A stretch of DNA of 64,000 bases from Enterobacter sp. 10-1 (GCA_002270295.1 NISF01000003.1:372001-436000), one strand, 5' to 3'; positions 51,430 to 59,718 are shown, counted from the stretch's first letter. Notes: generated by a model not told the origin, from the sequence alone. Made by a program: numbers and translations.

Positions 51430-52048
51430 TTAATAGATTCGAAAGAGTCTGCGTACTACTGCCATTGTATGTCACCTCTCAGGCGGGCTGGTTCCCGAGA
51501 TTTGCCTCTTTGCACCAGTCCGCCACCTTATTCATTCAGCAGGGCAACAATCCCGCTGAACACGAAATAATTCTGCCGTGGTCCTAGCCCGCCGCGATGG
51601 GATTTGCCAGCGGTCTAACAACCGCACTACGTCCCTCTCCTCAGTGGGCCGTCTGCCGGACGTAAAACGGCACGAGCGCGGCTAAACCGCGCTCCCTTAT
51701 TCCCAGCCCGGTTTAGCCGGGTTATCGGTTTCCGATAACGCCCGTAAAGGGCGCTGCACCCTTTCCCAGATCAGAAAAATAACAAAGATAAATGCTCATT
51801 CCTTTGTCCTCCGGGGCGGTATCTCCTGCCGCCCGGTCTTTTTTCTGATGCAGCGGGGAGAACCCCCGTTAACCAAAGGTTAACCCCGTCTCGCGGGGGT
51901 ACAGTTCCCTTATCCACGCCTTCCGACGGCGTGATGCAGATAAGGGAATGAAAGCGACGCTTTCACCGCAAAGCGGCTTCGGGCTGGACTGATGCAGCAA
52001 CAAATAAATGAAGGTCGCCACCGCGCGACCTCTTTTGTGCCTGCACGT
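51430..52048. other. Hairpin-rich non-coding block before the capsid genes
   Basis: No gene is seen. At least seven perfect or near-perfect stems follow each other, including GAGCGCGG/CCGCGCTC near 51670, AGCCCGG/CCGGGTT near 51706, TTATCGG/CCGATAA near 51722, GGGCGG/CCGCCC plus Ts near 51813-51841, a long TTCCCTTATC/GATAAGGGAA stem near 51904-51949, and AGGTCGC/GCGACCT plus Ts near 52013. Some are terminators; the array could also be a packaging site or structured RNA. Confidence 0.6.
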
Positions 52049-52104
52049 CGTCAATTTTGACGGCTGGCATATGAATCAAAAACACAACACCGTCAAATCT
52101 GACG
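52049..52104. promoter_or_regulatory. Paired dyads CGTCA-N4-TGACG upstream of the capsid genes
   Basis: The first dyad is at 52049-52062 and the second at 52091-52104, with centres 42 bp apart (four helical turns). Both have the same five-base arms. They lie just before the decoration gene start at 52128 and look like a pair of regulator sites. Confidence 0.55.
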
Positions 52105-52127
52105 TTAACCAATTATGGAGTGACTCA

Positions 52128-52457
52128 ATGTTAACTGATATCGAAGATCGCAGTTTCCGGGATGTCTGCATTTATCGGGATGACCCGATCTTCTCGCACT
52201 ACACAAAAACTTTTGCCACCCTGGCTGTGGACACCGTGCCGGGCACGCTATTAGCCAGCGATGGCACGGCATACGCCAGCGGCAGCGATATTCTAATCGC
52301 GCTGGACTCCCACAAGGCTGGCGCTAACGTCCCAGTAATTGTTGTGGATCGTGGTGTGGTTCTTAACCGCGCCGGACTGATTGGCACCAATGCAACCGCC
52401 GTTGCAAACGCAATCGCAGCAATCAAGGCCGCTGGCCTGAACCGTGTTTCAGAATAA
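52128..52457 (+). CDS. Lambda gpD-like head decoration protein
   Basis: 109 residues from the ATG at 52128 (GGAG 8 bp upstream); lambda gpD has 110. The beta-rich body KTFATLAVDTVPGTLLASDGTAYASGSDILIALDSH and the end VVLNRAGLIGTNATAVANAIAAIKAAGLNRV fit the decoration-protein family. Such trimers clamp the expanded capsid. The capsid gene follows 11 bp later in the lambda D-E order. Confidence 0.82.
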   Translation: MLTDIEDRSFRDVCIYRDDPIFSHYTKTFATLAVDTVPGTLLASDGTAYASGSDILIALDSHKAGANVPVIVVDRGVVLNRAGLIGTNATAVANAIAAIKAAGLNRVSE

Positions 52458-52468
52458 GGAAAGAGAAA

Positions 52469-53491
52469 ATGGATTTTAAATATAATGATTTTACCGGAAG
52501 TTTCGTTAAACCTTTCGGGAATAATTTCCTGCTGCAAGAGCTTGGCCTCTTCAAAGAAAAGCATTCGGATACACCTAAGATCGAAAGCGACGACCTTCGT
52601 GACGGCGCAATTGAGGTAGCTGGTTCCATAAACCGTTACGGCAGCGAGCTAATTGCGACAGAACGCCCCCTATCTCGTTCACGCCTGCTAGAAATCCCCC
52701 ATTGGGCTCTAAGCGGTGAGGTTAGTGCGGCCGATTTCCAGGGTATTCGCCGCCCAGGAACTCAACGCCAGCAAACAATGGATCAGCTGGTCAGTGATGA
52801 GGCTATCCGTCAATTCCTGAAATATCGAACCATAAAAGAGGATGTTCTAGCCACCTGCCTTTTTAAAGGCATTGTCAACGCGCCGTACACCCAGCAAAAA
52901 GTTATCGATATGGAGGAAGAATTCGGCGAAGGATTCTCCAGCGCTGTTATCAGTGTCAACCTGCCATCCGCTATTCTGGAAACGCTGGATACTGCCGCTA
53001 CCGATCTGCGCGTGAGCCTGGGTGGTTGGGTTAAAGCACTTTCAGGGATGTTGGTTCTGTGCTCCCCCGAGTTCTACAAAAAGATTAAATACTCAGAAGA
53101 GATCAGGGTCCTCGTACAACATGGTGTGCTCCCCGATTCTACGCTGTTCAATGCGTCTGTACGGGCCAATCTGCCTGCTTATCAGGCATTCGAGTTGGAC
53201 GGTCTGACCTTTGTGAACTGTGTTGGATACGAGAAGTACATCTCAACCGGGGAAGCATTCATGGTGCCCGTGTTCGCTGATAATATCGTACAGTCTGACC
53301 ACAGCCCACGCGAAGTCATTTCCGGTCCGGCATCGCGTAACGCGAGGGTCGCCGCGAGTGGTGTACAAGCTCCATTCTATGCCTACGGCTTCGAGGATAG
53401 ACTAGGCAACAGAACCGTTATGTCAGAATTTGGGGTATTACCCCTACAGTACGATCTATCGATGACCAAAAAACTGACATTCGACGTGTAA
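52469..53491 (+). CDS. Lambda gpE-like major capsid protein
   Basis: 340 residues; lambda gpE has 341. GGAAAGAG precedes the ATG. The major capsid protein E family pattern is visible: an N-terminal LLQELGLFKEKHSDTPKIESDDLRDG, the middle VNLPSAILETLDTAATDLRV and the C-terminal GEAFMVPVFADN region of the P-domain and axial part. It would build an HK97-fold shell with the upstream decoration protein. No protease, portal, scaffold or terminase gene is present. Either the element makes its own shell using helper parts, or these genes are remnants. Confidence 0.82.
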   Translation: MDFKYNDFTGSFVKPFGNNFLLQELGLFKEKHSDTPKIESDDLRDGAIEVAGSINRYGSELIATERPLSRSRLLEIPHWALSGEVSAADFQGIRRPGTQRQQTMDQLVSDEAIRQFLKYRTIKEDVLATCLFKGIVNAPYTQQKVIDMEEEFGEGFSSAVISVNLPSAILETLDTAATDLRVSLGGWVKALSGMLVLCSPEFYKKIKYSEEIRVLVQHGVLPDSTLFNASVRANLPAYQAFELDGLTFVNCVGYEKYISTGEAFMVPVFADNIVQSDHSPREVISGPASRNARVAASGVQAPFYAYGFEDRLGNRTVMSEFGVLPLQYDLSMTKKLTFDV

Positions 53492-53544
53492 GCGGATTTA
53501 GGAGCGGCGATTGCCGCTCCCCGTATTTGGAGAGGTAAAAAACC

Positions 53545-53754
53545 ATGAGGTTAAATCTATTAGGTGTCGGCAACGCGCCTTTGCTATCGGTCAAGGTAAA
53601 GACGCTGGACGATGCCGGACTGCTGAACGTATCTGCGCTCGCCAGATCGCTGGGCACACCCCGGAGCACCTTTTTATCGCGCGTGGCGACGCATGGCCTT
53701 GAAGCTGCGATCTTGTATTATGCAACTGAACAGAAATTGAAAAATGTAAGCTAA
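53545..53754 (+). CDS. Small protein with a putative helix-turn-helix
   Basis: 69 residues from the ATG at 53545 with GGAGAGG upstream. The segment NVSALARSLGTPRSTFLSRVATHG (about 27-50) looks like a helix-turn-helix. It ends just before a terminator and the attR region, so a role as a directionality factor or regulator is possible. No family is certain. Confidence 0.5.
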   Translation: MRLNLLGVGNAPLLSVKVKTLDDAGLLNVSALARSLGTPRSTFLSRVATHGLEAAILYYATEQKLKNVS

Positions 53755-53756
53755 TG

Positions 53757-53783
53757 CCGGATGGGAAACCATCCGGTTTTTTT
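53757..53783 (+). terminator. Rho-independent terminator after the capsid block
   Basis: CCGGATGG-GAAA-CCATCCGG: a perfect 8-bp stem with a GNRA tetraloop, then seven Ts. Confidence 0.9.
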
Positions 53784-53801
53784 ATGCCTAGAGAAAATGT
53801 T

Positions 53802-53834
53802 CTGTCACACAAACTGTCACTCATCCTGTCACAC
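53802..53834. repeat. Three CTGTCAC repeats with 12-bp period near attR
   Basis: CTGTCACAC, CTGTCACTC and CTGTCACAC lie at 53802, 53814 and 53826. TGTCACTC recurs at 43646 at the left end. This fits arm-type integrase or excisionase sites. Confidence 0.65.
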
Positions 53835-53899
53835 ATGGCCCAAAAGGGCCGCTTTTGCCGTTTACAAGACTTCCCGCTGGCATTACTATCCTGATCAGG

Positions 53900-53920
53900 G
53901 ATTAATGAGGAGCATTAATC
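53900..53920. repeat. Inverted repeat upstream of the right TPP aptamer
   Basis: GATTAATG and CATTAATC flank AGGAG. It is the counterpart of the dyad at 43465 with compensatory changes. Confidence 0.6.
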
Positions 53921-53945
53921 GCAAGTTTTTGATTTTGAATTAAAT

Positions 53946-54023
53946 GACTCGGGGTGCCCTTCTTTGTGAAGGCTGAGAAAAACCCGTACCACCTGATCTG
54001 GATAATGCCAGCGTAGGGAAGTC
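53946..54023 (+). ncRNA. TPP riboswitch (thiM leader), right copy
   Basis: The complete aptamer runs from GACTCGGGG to GCGTAGGGAAGTC, with CTGAGA and GATAATGCCAGCG conserved. GACT at the start can pair with AGTC at the end (P1). The thiM ribosome-binding site GGAG lies 37 bp downstream, so TPP should hide it and lower thiM-thiD translation, as in E. coli. The 5' part is apparently element-borne. Confidence 0.93.
53982..54016. repeat. attR direct repeat of the integrated element
   Basis: Thirty-five bases identical to 43546-43580, inside the right riboswitch copy, ending in CGTAG. Confidence 0.8.
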
Positions 54024-54070
54024 AGAGACCGCAAGGTCGTTGCTTCTTCATCGCCTGGCTGGAGCAAACG

Positions 54071-54847
54071 ATGCAAGCTGAGCCACTGAACCCCGCGCAT
54101 ATCGCGCATCTGCGACATCTTTTTCGCCGCCATTCCCCCCTTATTCACTGCATGACCAACGACGTGGTGCAGACTTTCACCGCCAACGTCCTGCTGGCGA
54201 TTGGCGCTTCCCCCGCGATGGTGATTGACCCGCAGGAGGCAGGCCAGTTTGCCGCCATTGCCGATGCGCTGTTAATTAACGTCGGAACCTTAACCGTCGA
54301 CCGCGCCGACGCCATGCGGGCGGCTGTCCGCAGCGTGCAGCAGGCCGGCAAGCCGTGGGCGCTGGACCCTGTTGCGGTCGGCGCGCTCACTCTGCGCAGC
54401 GAATTCTGTCGCGATCTGTTAACCCTGCAGCCGGCCGCCATTCGCGGCAATGCCTCGGAGATTATGGCCCTGGCGGGGATGAGCGGCGGCGGGCGCGGGG
54501 TCGATACCACCGATACCGCGGCGGCGGCGCTGCCGGCCGCCCAGGCGCTGGCGCGTCAGCTGAATACGGTGGTTGCGGTGACCGGTGAGGTGGATTACGT
54601 CACCGACGGCCAGCGCACGCGCGCCGTAAGCGGCGGGGATCGCCTGATGACCCGCGTTGTTGGCACCGGCTGCGCCCTGTCTGCGGTAGTTGCCGCCAGT
54701 ACGGCGCTTCCCGGCGACCGGCTGGAAAACGTCGCGGCGGCCTGCGGCCTGATGAAGCTGGCGGGCGGGCTGGCGGCCCGTCAGGGCGGCCCGGGCAGCT
54801 TTACCCCGGCGTTCCTTGATGCGCTGTACGAGGAGGACCATCAATGA
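54071..54847 (+). CDS. thiM: Hydroxyethylthiazole kinase
   Basis: 258 residues, close to the 262 of E. coli ThiM. CTGGAG lies upstream of the ATG within the riboswitch expression platform. The ribokinase-like fold has [25 protein letters not shown] near 26-50 and the anion hole/catalytic motif GTGCALSAV near 197. It phosphorylates the thiazole alcohol for thiamine salvage. It overlaps thiD by 4 bp (ATGA). The mobile element lies immediately upstream yet leaves a complete leader. Confidence 0.95.
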   Translation: MQAEPLNPAHIAHLRHLFRRHSPLIHCMTNDVVQTFTANVLLAIGASPAMVIDPQEAGQFAAIADALLINVGTLTVDRADAMRAAVRSVQQAGKPWALDPVAVGALTLRSEFCRDLLTLQPAAIRGNASEIMALAGMSGGGRGVDTTDTAAAALPAAQALARQLNTVVAVTGEVDYVTDGQRTRAVSGGDRLMTRVVGTGCALSAVVAASTALPGDRLENVAAACGLMKLAGGLAARQGGPGSFTPAFLDALYEEDHQ

Positions 54848-55644
54848 AGCGGATTAACGCCTTAACGATTGCCGGCACCGACCCCAGCGGCGGCGCGGGG
54901 ATTCAGGCCGATCTTAAAACCTTTTCCGCCCTCGGCGCCTACGGCTGCTCGGTGATCACCGCGCTGGTGGCGCAAAACACCCGGGGCGTGCAGTCGGTGT
55001 ACCGCATCGAGCCTGATTTTGTTGCCGCCCAGCTGGACTCGGTGTTCAGCGACGTCCGTATCGATACCACCAAAATTGGCATGCTGGCGGAAACGGATAT
55101 TGTCGAAGCCGTGGCCGAGCGGCTGGCGCGCTACCGGATCGCCAACGTGGTGCTGGATACGGTGATGCTGGCGAAAAGCGGCGATCCGCTGCTGTCAGCC
55201 TCGGCGGTGGCGACGCTACGCACCCGGCTATTGCCGCAGGTTTCGCTGATAACGCCCAACCTGCCGGAGGCCGCGGCGCTGCTGGATGCTCCCCACGCGC
55301 AGAATGAAAAAGAGATGCTTGAGCAGGGCCGGGCGCTGCTGGCGCTGGGCTGCGGCGCGGTGCTGCTGAAGGGCGGTCATCTGGACGATGCCGAAAGTCC
55401 GGACTGGCTCTTTAGCGCCGAAGGCGAGCAGCGCTTCACCGCCCCGCGGATCAGGACCAAAAATACCCACGGCACTGGCTGTACGCTCTCCGCCGCGCTG
55501 GCCGCGCTGCGTCCGCGCTACCACGATTGGGGACAAACGGTTGCCGAGGCCAAGGGTTGGCTCTCAGCGGCGCTGGCGCAGGCGGATTCGCTGGAAGTGG
55601 GGCAGGGGATTGGTCCGGTGCACCATTTCCACGCCTGGTGGTAA
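54844..55644 (+). CDS. thiD: HMP kinase / HMP-phosphate kinase
   Basis: 266 residues. The N-terminal [26 protein letters not shown] binds the pyrimidine, and [15 protein letters not shown] near 207-221 holds the catalytic Cys/anion hole. It phosphorylates hydroxymethylpyrimidine twice for thiamine synthesis. It is translationally coupled to thiM, so both genes depend on the TPP riboswitch. Confidence 0.95.
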   Translation: MKRINALTIAGTDPSGGAGIQADLKTFSALGAYGCSVITALVAQNTRGVQSVYRIEPDFVAAQLDSVFSDVRIDTTKIGMLAETDIVEAVAERLARYRIANVVLDTVMLAKSGDPLLSASAVATLRTRLLPQVSLITPNLPEAAALLDAPHAQNEKEMLEQGRALLALGCGAVLLKGGHLDDAESPDWLFSAEGEQRFTAPRIRTKNTHGTGCTLSAALAALRPRYHDWGQTVAEAKGWLSAALAQADSLEVGQGIGPVHHFHAWW

Positions 55645-55685
55645 GCCTGATATACTGACGCCAGATTTCAGTCAGGAAAAGACAA

Positions 55686-56432
55686 ATGGAACAGGCGCAT
55701 ACCCGGTTGATTAACCAGCTCGTTGAACGCATGGCCGCGACGGATAACGCGCCGCTGTATATCAGGTTTGCCGACACCATCAAGGATGCCGTGCGCAGCG
55801 GCTGGCTGGAGAACGGCAATATCCTTCCCGGCGAGCGCGATCTGAGCCAGCTCACCGGCGTATCGCGTATCACCGTGCGCAAGGCGCTGCGGACGCTGGA
55901 AGATGAGGGCGTGGTCACCCGCGCCCAGGGCTACGGCACCCGGGTTAACAATATTTTCGAGTATTCGCTGAAAGAGGCGCGCGGCTTTACCCAGCAGGTT
56001 GTGCTGCGCGGCAAAAAGCCCGACACCCTGTGGGTCAATAAGCGGATCGTCAAATGCCCGGAGGAGGTCGCGCAGCAGCTGGCGATTGCCGCAGGCAGCG
56101 ACGTGTTTATGCTCAAGCGCATCCGCTACGTGGATGAAGCGGCGGTATCGCTTGAGGAGTCGTGGGTTCCCGCGCATCTTATCCACGACGTCGATGCGAT
56201 CAGCGTCTCGCTGTACGACTACTTCCGCAGCCGGCAGATCCTTCCCCAGCGCACCCGCTCCCGGGTCAGCGCCAGGATGCCGGACGCCGAGTTTCAGTCG
56301 CATATTCAGATGGATAGCGCGATCCCGGTGCTGGTGATTAAGCAGGTTGCCCTCGATCAGCACCAGCACCCTATCGAATACAGCATTAGCTACTGCCGCA
56401 GCGATCTATACGTCTTTGTGTGCGAGGAGTAG
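55686..56432 (+). CDS. yegW: GntR/HutC-family regulator YegW
   Basis: 248 residues. The winged helix (about 20-85) has PLYIRFADTIKDAVRSGWLENGNILPGERDLSQLTGVSRITVRKALRTLEDEG, and a UTRA ligand-binding domain follows (about 100-240). AGGAAAAG precedes the ATG. It stands tail-to-tail with yegV (27-bp overlap), and by E. coli context it probably regulates yegTUV. The ligand is unknown. Confidence 0.88.
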   Translation: MEQAHTRLINQLVERMAATDNAPLYIRFADTIKDAVRSGWLENGNILPGERDLSQLTGVSRITVRKALRTLEDEGVVTRAQGYGTRVNNIFEYSLKEARGFTQQVVLRGKKPDTLWVNKRIVKCPEEVAQQLAIAAGSDVFMLKRIRYVDEAAVSLEESWVPAHLIHDVDAISVSLYDYFRSRQILPQRTRSRVSARMPDAEFQSHIQMDSAIPVLVIKQVALDQHQHPIEYSISYCRSDLYVFVCEE

Positions 56433-57371
56433 GGTTTCGCGATCCGGGGCGCAATCGCCGCCCCGATGACCCACCACCCACGCCGCCACGGCATTCCCCA
56501 GCGTCACCGCTTCTTCCAGGCTCCAGCCGGCGGCTAATCCGGCCAGGGTGCCCCCCGCGTGGCTGTCCCCGGCGCCGATGGTATCGACGACCGTCGCCGG
56601 GAAGGCTCGGGCCTGTCCGCTCGCCTGCGGGCTGAAAAACCACGCGCCTTCTTTATCCAGGCGGACGATCAGCGGGGCGCGGTACTTTTTCAGCCACCCG
56701 GCGCCGAACTCGCTCACCTCAGCGGAGAAGCCGTTAGCCTCGGCGGCAATCTGCGCCTCCTGACGGTTAACGGAAACCAGCGGCTTCAGCGCCATCAGGC
56801 GCGCCATTAGCGCCTCGGGGATATCGGCGATTCGCGGACCAAAATCGATAAACGGCGTGACGTCACTCTGCTTCTCCAGCCACGCCACCAGCCGCTCGCC
56901 GCTGGGGGAGGCCAGCTGGTAGCCGGAAAGATACACCAGGCCGTTGAGCCCGACATTGAGCGGTATGAGCCAGTCGTCGCACCAGCGGTTTTCGACGCCG
57001 CTGAAGGACATAAACGTGCGCTCTCCGTCCGGCTCCACCAGCGCCAGGCACCAGCCGTTGTCGCCGCTGGCGTGGGTTATCACGCTGGTTATCCCCTCCT
57101 GCGCCAGGCGATTGCGGATAATTTCCGCCCACACGCCTTCGCCGATGGGCAGCGCGTTTTGCGCCGCGATGCCCAGCCTTTTTAGCGCCACCGCAATATT
57201 CAGGGCGCAGCCGCCGACGTTCACGCTCTGCTGCTGCAGTTCGATATCGCAGCCGCGCCACGGCAGGGCGTAAGCGTCGGCAATCACGTCGATCACCGCG
57301 GCCCCGATAACCGTCACCGGCCTGACGGCGGTGAGGGTCGCGAGCTTATCGCTCAGCTGACGGCTATTCAT
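56406..57371 (-). CDS. yegV: PfkB-family sugar/nucleoside kinase YegV
   Basis: 321 residues, as in E. coli. PfkB signatures: GGCALNIAVALKRLGI near 53-68 and the C-terminal DTIGAGDSHAGGTLAGL near 258-274 with the catalytic Asp. It probably phosphorylates a ribosyl or nucleoside-like compound brought in by YegT. The start overlaps yegU by 4 bp. Confidence 0.92.
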   Translation of the reverse strand: MNSRQLSDKLATLTAVRPVTVIGAAVIDVIADAYALPWRGCDIELQQQSVNVGGCALNIAVALKRLGIAAQNALPIGEGVWAEIIRNRLAQEGITSVITHASGDNGWCLALVEPDGERTFMSFSGVENRWCDDWLIPLNVGLNGLVYLSGYQLASPSGERLVAWLEKQSDVTPFIDFGPRIADIPEALMARLMALKPLVSVNRQEAQIAAEANGFSAEVSEFGAGWLKKYRAPLIVRLDKEGAWFFSPQASGQARAFPATVVDTIGAGDSHAGGTLAGLAAGWSLEEAVTLGNAVAAWVVGHRGGDCAPDRETLLLAHKDV

Positions 57372-58372
57372 TGCGCCTCCCGCTGCCGGCGGTAGCGGCC
57401 GAGGGCGTCGGCGTAGCGCGTGAAGTCCAGCTTATTGACCTCGTCCAGACGCGCTTTGAGCCGGCTATCGATGGCCGATATGCCGTTTATCGCCCCGCAA
57501 ATGGCGGTGGCCATCGCGCCGATGGTGTCGGTATCGCCGCCAAGGTTCGCGCAAAGTACGGCGCAGCGGTTAGGGTCGGCTGCGGCCAGCTCAACCATCG
57601 CCACGGCGCAGGGCACGGATTCGATGGTGCTGGTTCCGGCCCCCACCAGCTGATAAAGCTGCTCGCAGGCGGACTCTACTCCGCCCGCGCTGCGTACGGT
57701 GCGTAATGCCAGCTCAATGCGCAGGGCCAGCGAGGCGCTAAAGGTCGTGGTGCGCTGCTGCTGGGCATGATGGGCGATGGCAGGAAGCGCATCGGCGATG
57801 GCGGACCAGCTTGCGCCGTCGACGGCGCGCGAGATGGCCCAGGCGATGACCGCGGCGCCGGCGATGGCTAAATCAGATTTATGCGTCGGGCTGGAGGCGG
57901 CGGCAACCTCGTCAATAAAGGCGTCGAGGTCGCCGGTCGGCAGCAGGCATCCCAGCGGCGAGGCGCGCATGGCCGCGCCGTTGGTCACCCCGTTATTCTC
58001 CAGCTCGCTCACCGGCGTGCCGCTGCGAATGGCCTTTAAGGCGATTTTTGACGTTGGCCCGAGGACGTTCTTATTAAAGGCGTCAAACTCCTCCGCCCAG
58101 CGGAGGATGTGGCGGCCGATGGTATCAGGAACAATCCGGCCGTCGCATTCGATGATGGCATCGGCGAGGCACAGGGCCATCGAGGTGTCGTCGGTGAACT
58201 CGGCCTCGGCAAAGTAACAGGCGGCATTATTTTCCGCCGGTCCGGGCAGGAAACGGTCGATCCAGCCAAAGTGGGCCTTCACCCGCGATCTTGGCCAGAG
58301 CTCCGACGGCATGCCCATCGCATCCCCTAACGCCTGCCCGTAAAGGGCACCGAGAATACGTTCTGCTTTCAT
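57368..58372 (-). CDS. yegU: ADP-ribosylglycohydrolase-family protein YegU
   Basis: 334 residues, as in E. coli. The DraG-like fold carries GQALGDAMGMPSE (near 13-25), EFTDDTSMALCLADAI (near 56-71) and GGDTDTIGAMATAICGAINGI (near 278-298); the acidic residues bind two magnesium ions. It may remove ADP-ribose-type groups or cleave ribosyl glycosides. With YegT and YegV it suggests a nucleoside salvage route. Coupled by 4-bp overlaps at both ends. Confidence 0.92.
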   Translation of the reverse strand: MKAERILGALYGQALGDAMGMPSELWPRSRVKAHFGWIDRFLPGPAENNAACYFAEAEFTDDTSMALCLADAIIECDGRIVPDTIGRHILRWAEEFDAFNKNVLGPTSKIALKAIRSGTPVSELENNGVTNGAAMRASPLGCLLPTGDLDAFIDEVAAASSPTHKSDLAIAGAAVIAWAISRAVDGASWSAIADALPAIAHHAQQQRTTTFSASLALRIELALRTVRSAGGVESACEQLYQLVGAGTSTIESVPCAVAMVELAAADPNRCAVLCANLGGDTDTIGAMATAICGAINGISAIDSRLKARLDEVNKLDFTRYADALGRYRRQREAQ

Positions 58373-59646
58373 TTGACTTCCTCTTGTGTAAGCGCAGCAT
58401 TTTGCGCATCGATGTCAATGGTGGTGATGTCTTTATCCGACTCGCGGAAGAACACCATGAACAGAACGGCGATAACGGCAATCATTATGGCGCCGAACGT
58501 CCACATTCCCGCCCAGTTAAAGGTATGACCGTTAACCGGCGATGAGTAGGCAAACATTTTCTCCATCATCACCCCGCCGAGGCGGTAGCCCAGCAGGCTG
58601 CCGAACCCCTGGCAGCAGAGTGTGATTAGCCCCTGCGCGGCGTTGCGCATCGCCACCGGCGCCTTTTTATCGACGTAGATGTAGGCGGTGACGTAATAGA
58701 AGTCGTAGCTGACGCCGTGCAGCAGAATACCGAGGAACATCAGCGTATAGGTGAAATAGTTATCTGCCGCGCCGTAGACGAAAAAGCCGTAGCGAATGGC
58801 GGCGGTAATAAGACCAAGCAACAGAACCTTTTTAATACCAAAGCGCTTAGTGAAGAACGGCAGCGCCAGCATAAAGAAGATTTCAGAGAACTGGCCGAGG
58901 GTCATCCAGCCGGTGGCGTTTTTCATCCCCGATTCGCTGAGATAGCCGTTGGCAAAGATGTAATAGAAGGCCAGCGGCATGGCGAAGAGGAACGAGCAGA
59001 AGAAAAAGACGAGGAAGTTCCTGTCGCGCAGCATGATCAGCGCGTCCAGTCCCAGCATCACCTTGAGGCTCAGTTTGCCGGTACTCTTCGGCGGCGTATC
59101 CGGCAGGCACAGCGCAAAAATCCCCAGCACCAGCGAGCTGCCCGCGGCGATCAGCAGCGGTACGTTGGTGGGCGAGATGTCGCCCAGGCCGAGCATTCCC
59201 GGTAAGAAACCGCACACCAGCCCGGAGCCGATCCAGCCGATGGTCCCCATCACCCGAATGCGCGGGAAATCGCGTTCGACGTCGGCGACGTTGGAAAACG
59301 CGATGCTGTTAGTTAGGGCGATAGTCGGCATGTAGGTGAGGGAGTAGGCCAGCAGCAGCGGGAAGAAGCCGCTGAAGGTGGTCTGCTGAGCAGCGAAGTA
59401 CATCAGTATCGCCCCGGCAAACATCAGAATCGCCAGCACTTTTTGCGCAGAGAAAAAGCGATCCGTCAGCGAGCCAACCAGCACCGGAGAGAGAATGGCG
59501 GCAATGGCGGTACAGGCATAGGACCAGCCAATTTCGCCGGCGCTGAAGCCGCTTTTACTCAGCCACAGCCACAGAGGAACAAACCACGCTCCCCAGATAA
59601 ACCACTCAACGAACATCATGAACGACAGCTTTGCTGTAGTTTTCAT
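58369..59646 (-). CDS. yegT: Nucleoside:H+ symporter YegT, MFS
   Basis: 425 residues from the ATG at 59646, the E. coli length. It has twelve predicted helices, with the N-terminus KLSFMMFVEWFIWGAWFVPLWLWLSKSGF typical of the NHS (NupG/XapB) family. It imports a nucleoside or related compound. It is the first gene of yegTUV. Three direct repeats at 59686-59718 lie upstream. Confidence 0.92.
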   Translation of the reverse strand: MKTTAKLSFMMFVEWFIWGAWFVPLWLWLSKSGFSAGEIGWSYACTAIAAILSPVLVGSLTDRFFSAQKVLAILMFAGAILMYFAAQQTTFSGFFPLLLAYSLTYMPTIALTNSIAFSNVADVERDFPRIRVMGTIGWIGSGLVCGFLPGMLGLGDISPTNVPLLIAAGSSLVLGIFALCLPDTPPKSTGKLSLKVMLGLDALIMLRDRNFLVFFFCSFLFAMPLAFYYIFANGYLSESGMKNATGWMTLGQFSEIFFMLALPFFTKRFGIKKVLLLGLITAAIRYGFFVYGAADNYFTYTLMFLGILLHGVSYDFYYVTAYIYVDKKAPVAMRNAAQGLITLCCQGFGSLLGYRLGGVMMEKMFAYSSPVNGHTFNWAGMWTFGAIMIAVIAVLFMVFFRESDKDITTIDIDAQNAALTQEEVK

Positions 59647-59685
59647 TTGGAGATCCTTCATGACAGGTAAGGTACGCATTTAGAG

Positions 59686-59718
59686 TACCACTTGATAATA
59701 CCTTTGAAATACCATTGA
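59686..59718. promoter_or_regulatory. Direct repeats upstream of yegT
   Basis: TACCACTTGA, TACCTTTGA and TACCATTGA start at 59686, 59699 and 59710. The last two are spaced 11 bp. They may be YegW sites in the divergent yegT-fbaB region (59647-59896), which otherwise holds only promoters. Confidence 0.4.

Larger units (their letters stand above)
43581..54016. mobile_element. Integrative element (putative phage satellite) in the thiM TPP riboswitch
   Basis: About 10.4 kb lies between 35-bp identical ends, starting with a tyrosine integrase. Base composition is visibly more AT-rich than the flanks and the genes have no counterpart in the E. coli order. Cargo includes a methyltransferase, DUF4145 protein, possible iterons, RHH proteins, a broken replication-like gene, and lambda D- and E-like capsid genes. 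No terminase, portal, tail or lysis genes are seen. It fits a phage satellite (P4/PICI-sized) rather than a prophage. Some genes are inactivated, so mobility is uncertain. Confidence 0.85.

Noticed and set aside
43581..54016. Complete prophage
   Set aside because: Too short, and it lacks terminase, portal, tail and lysis genes.
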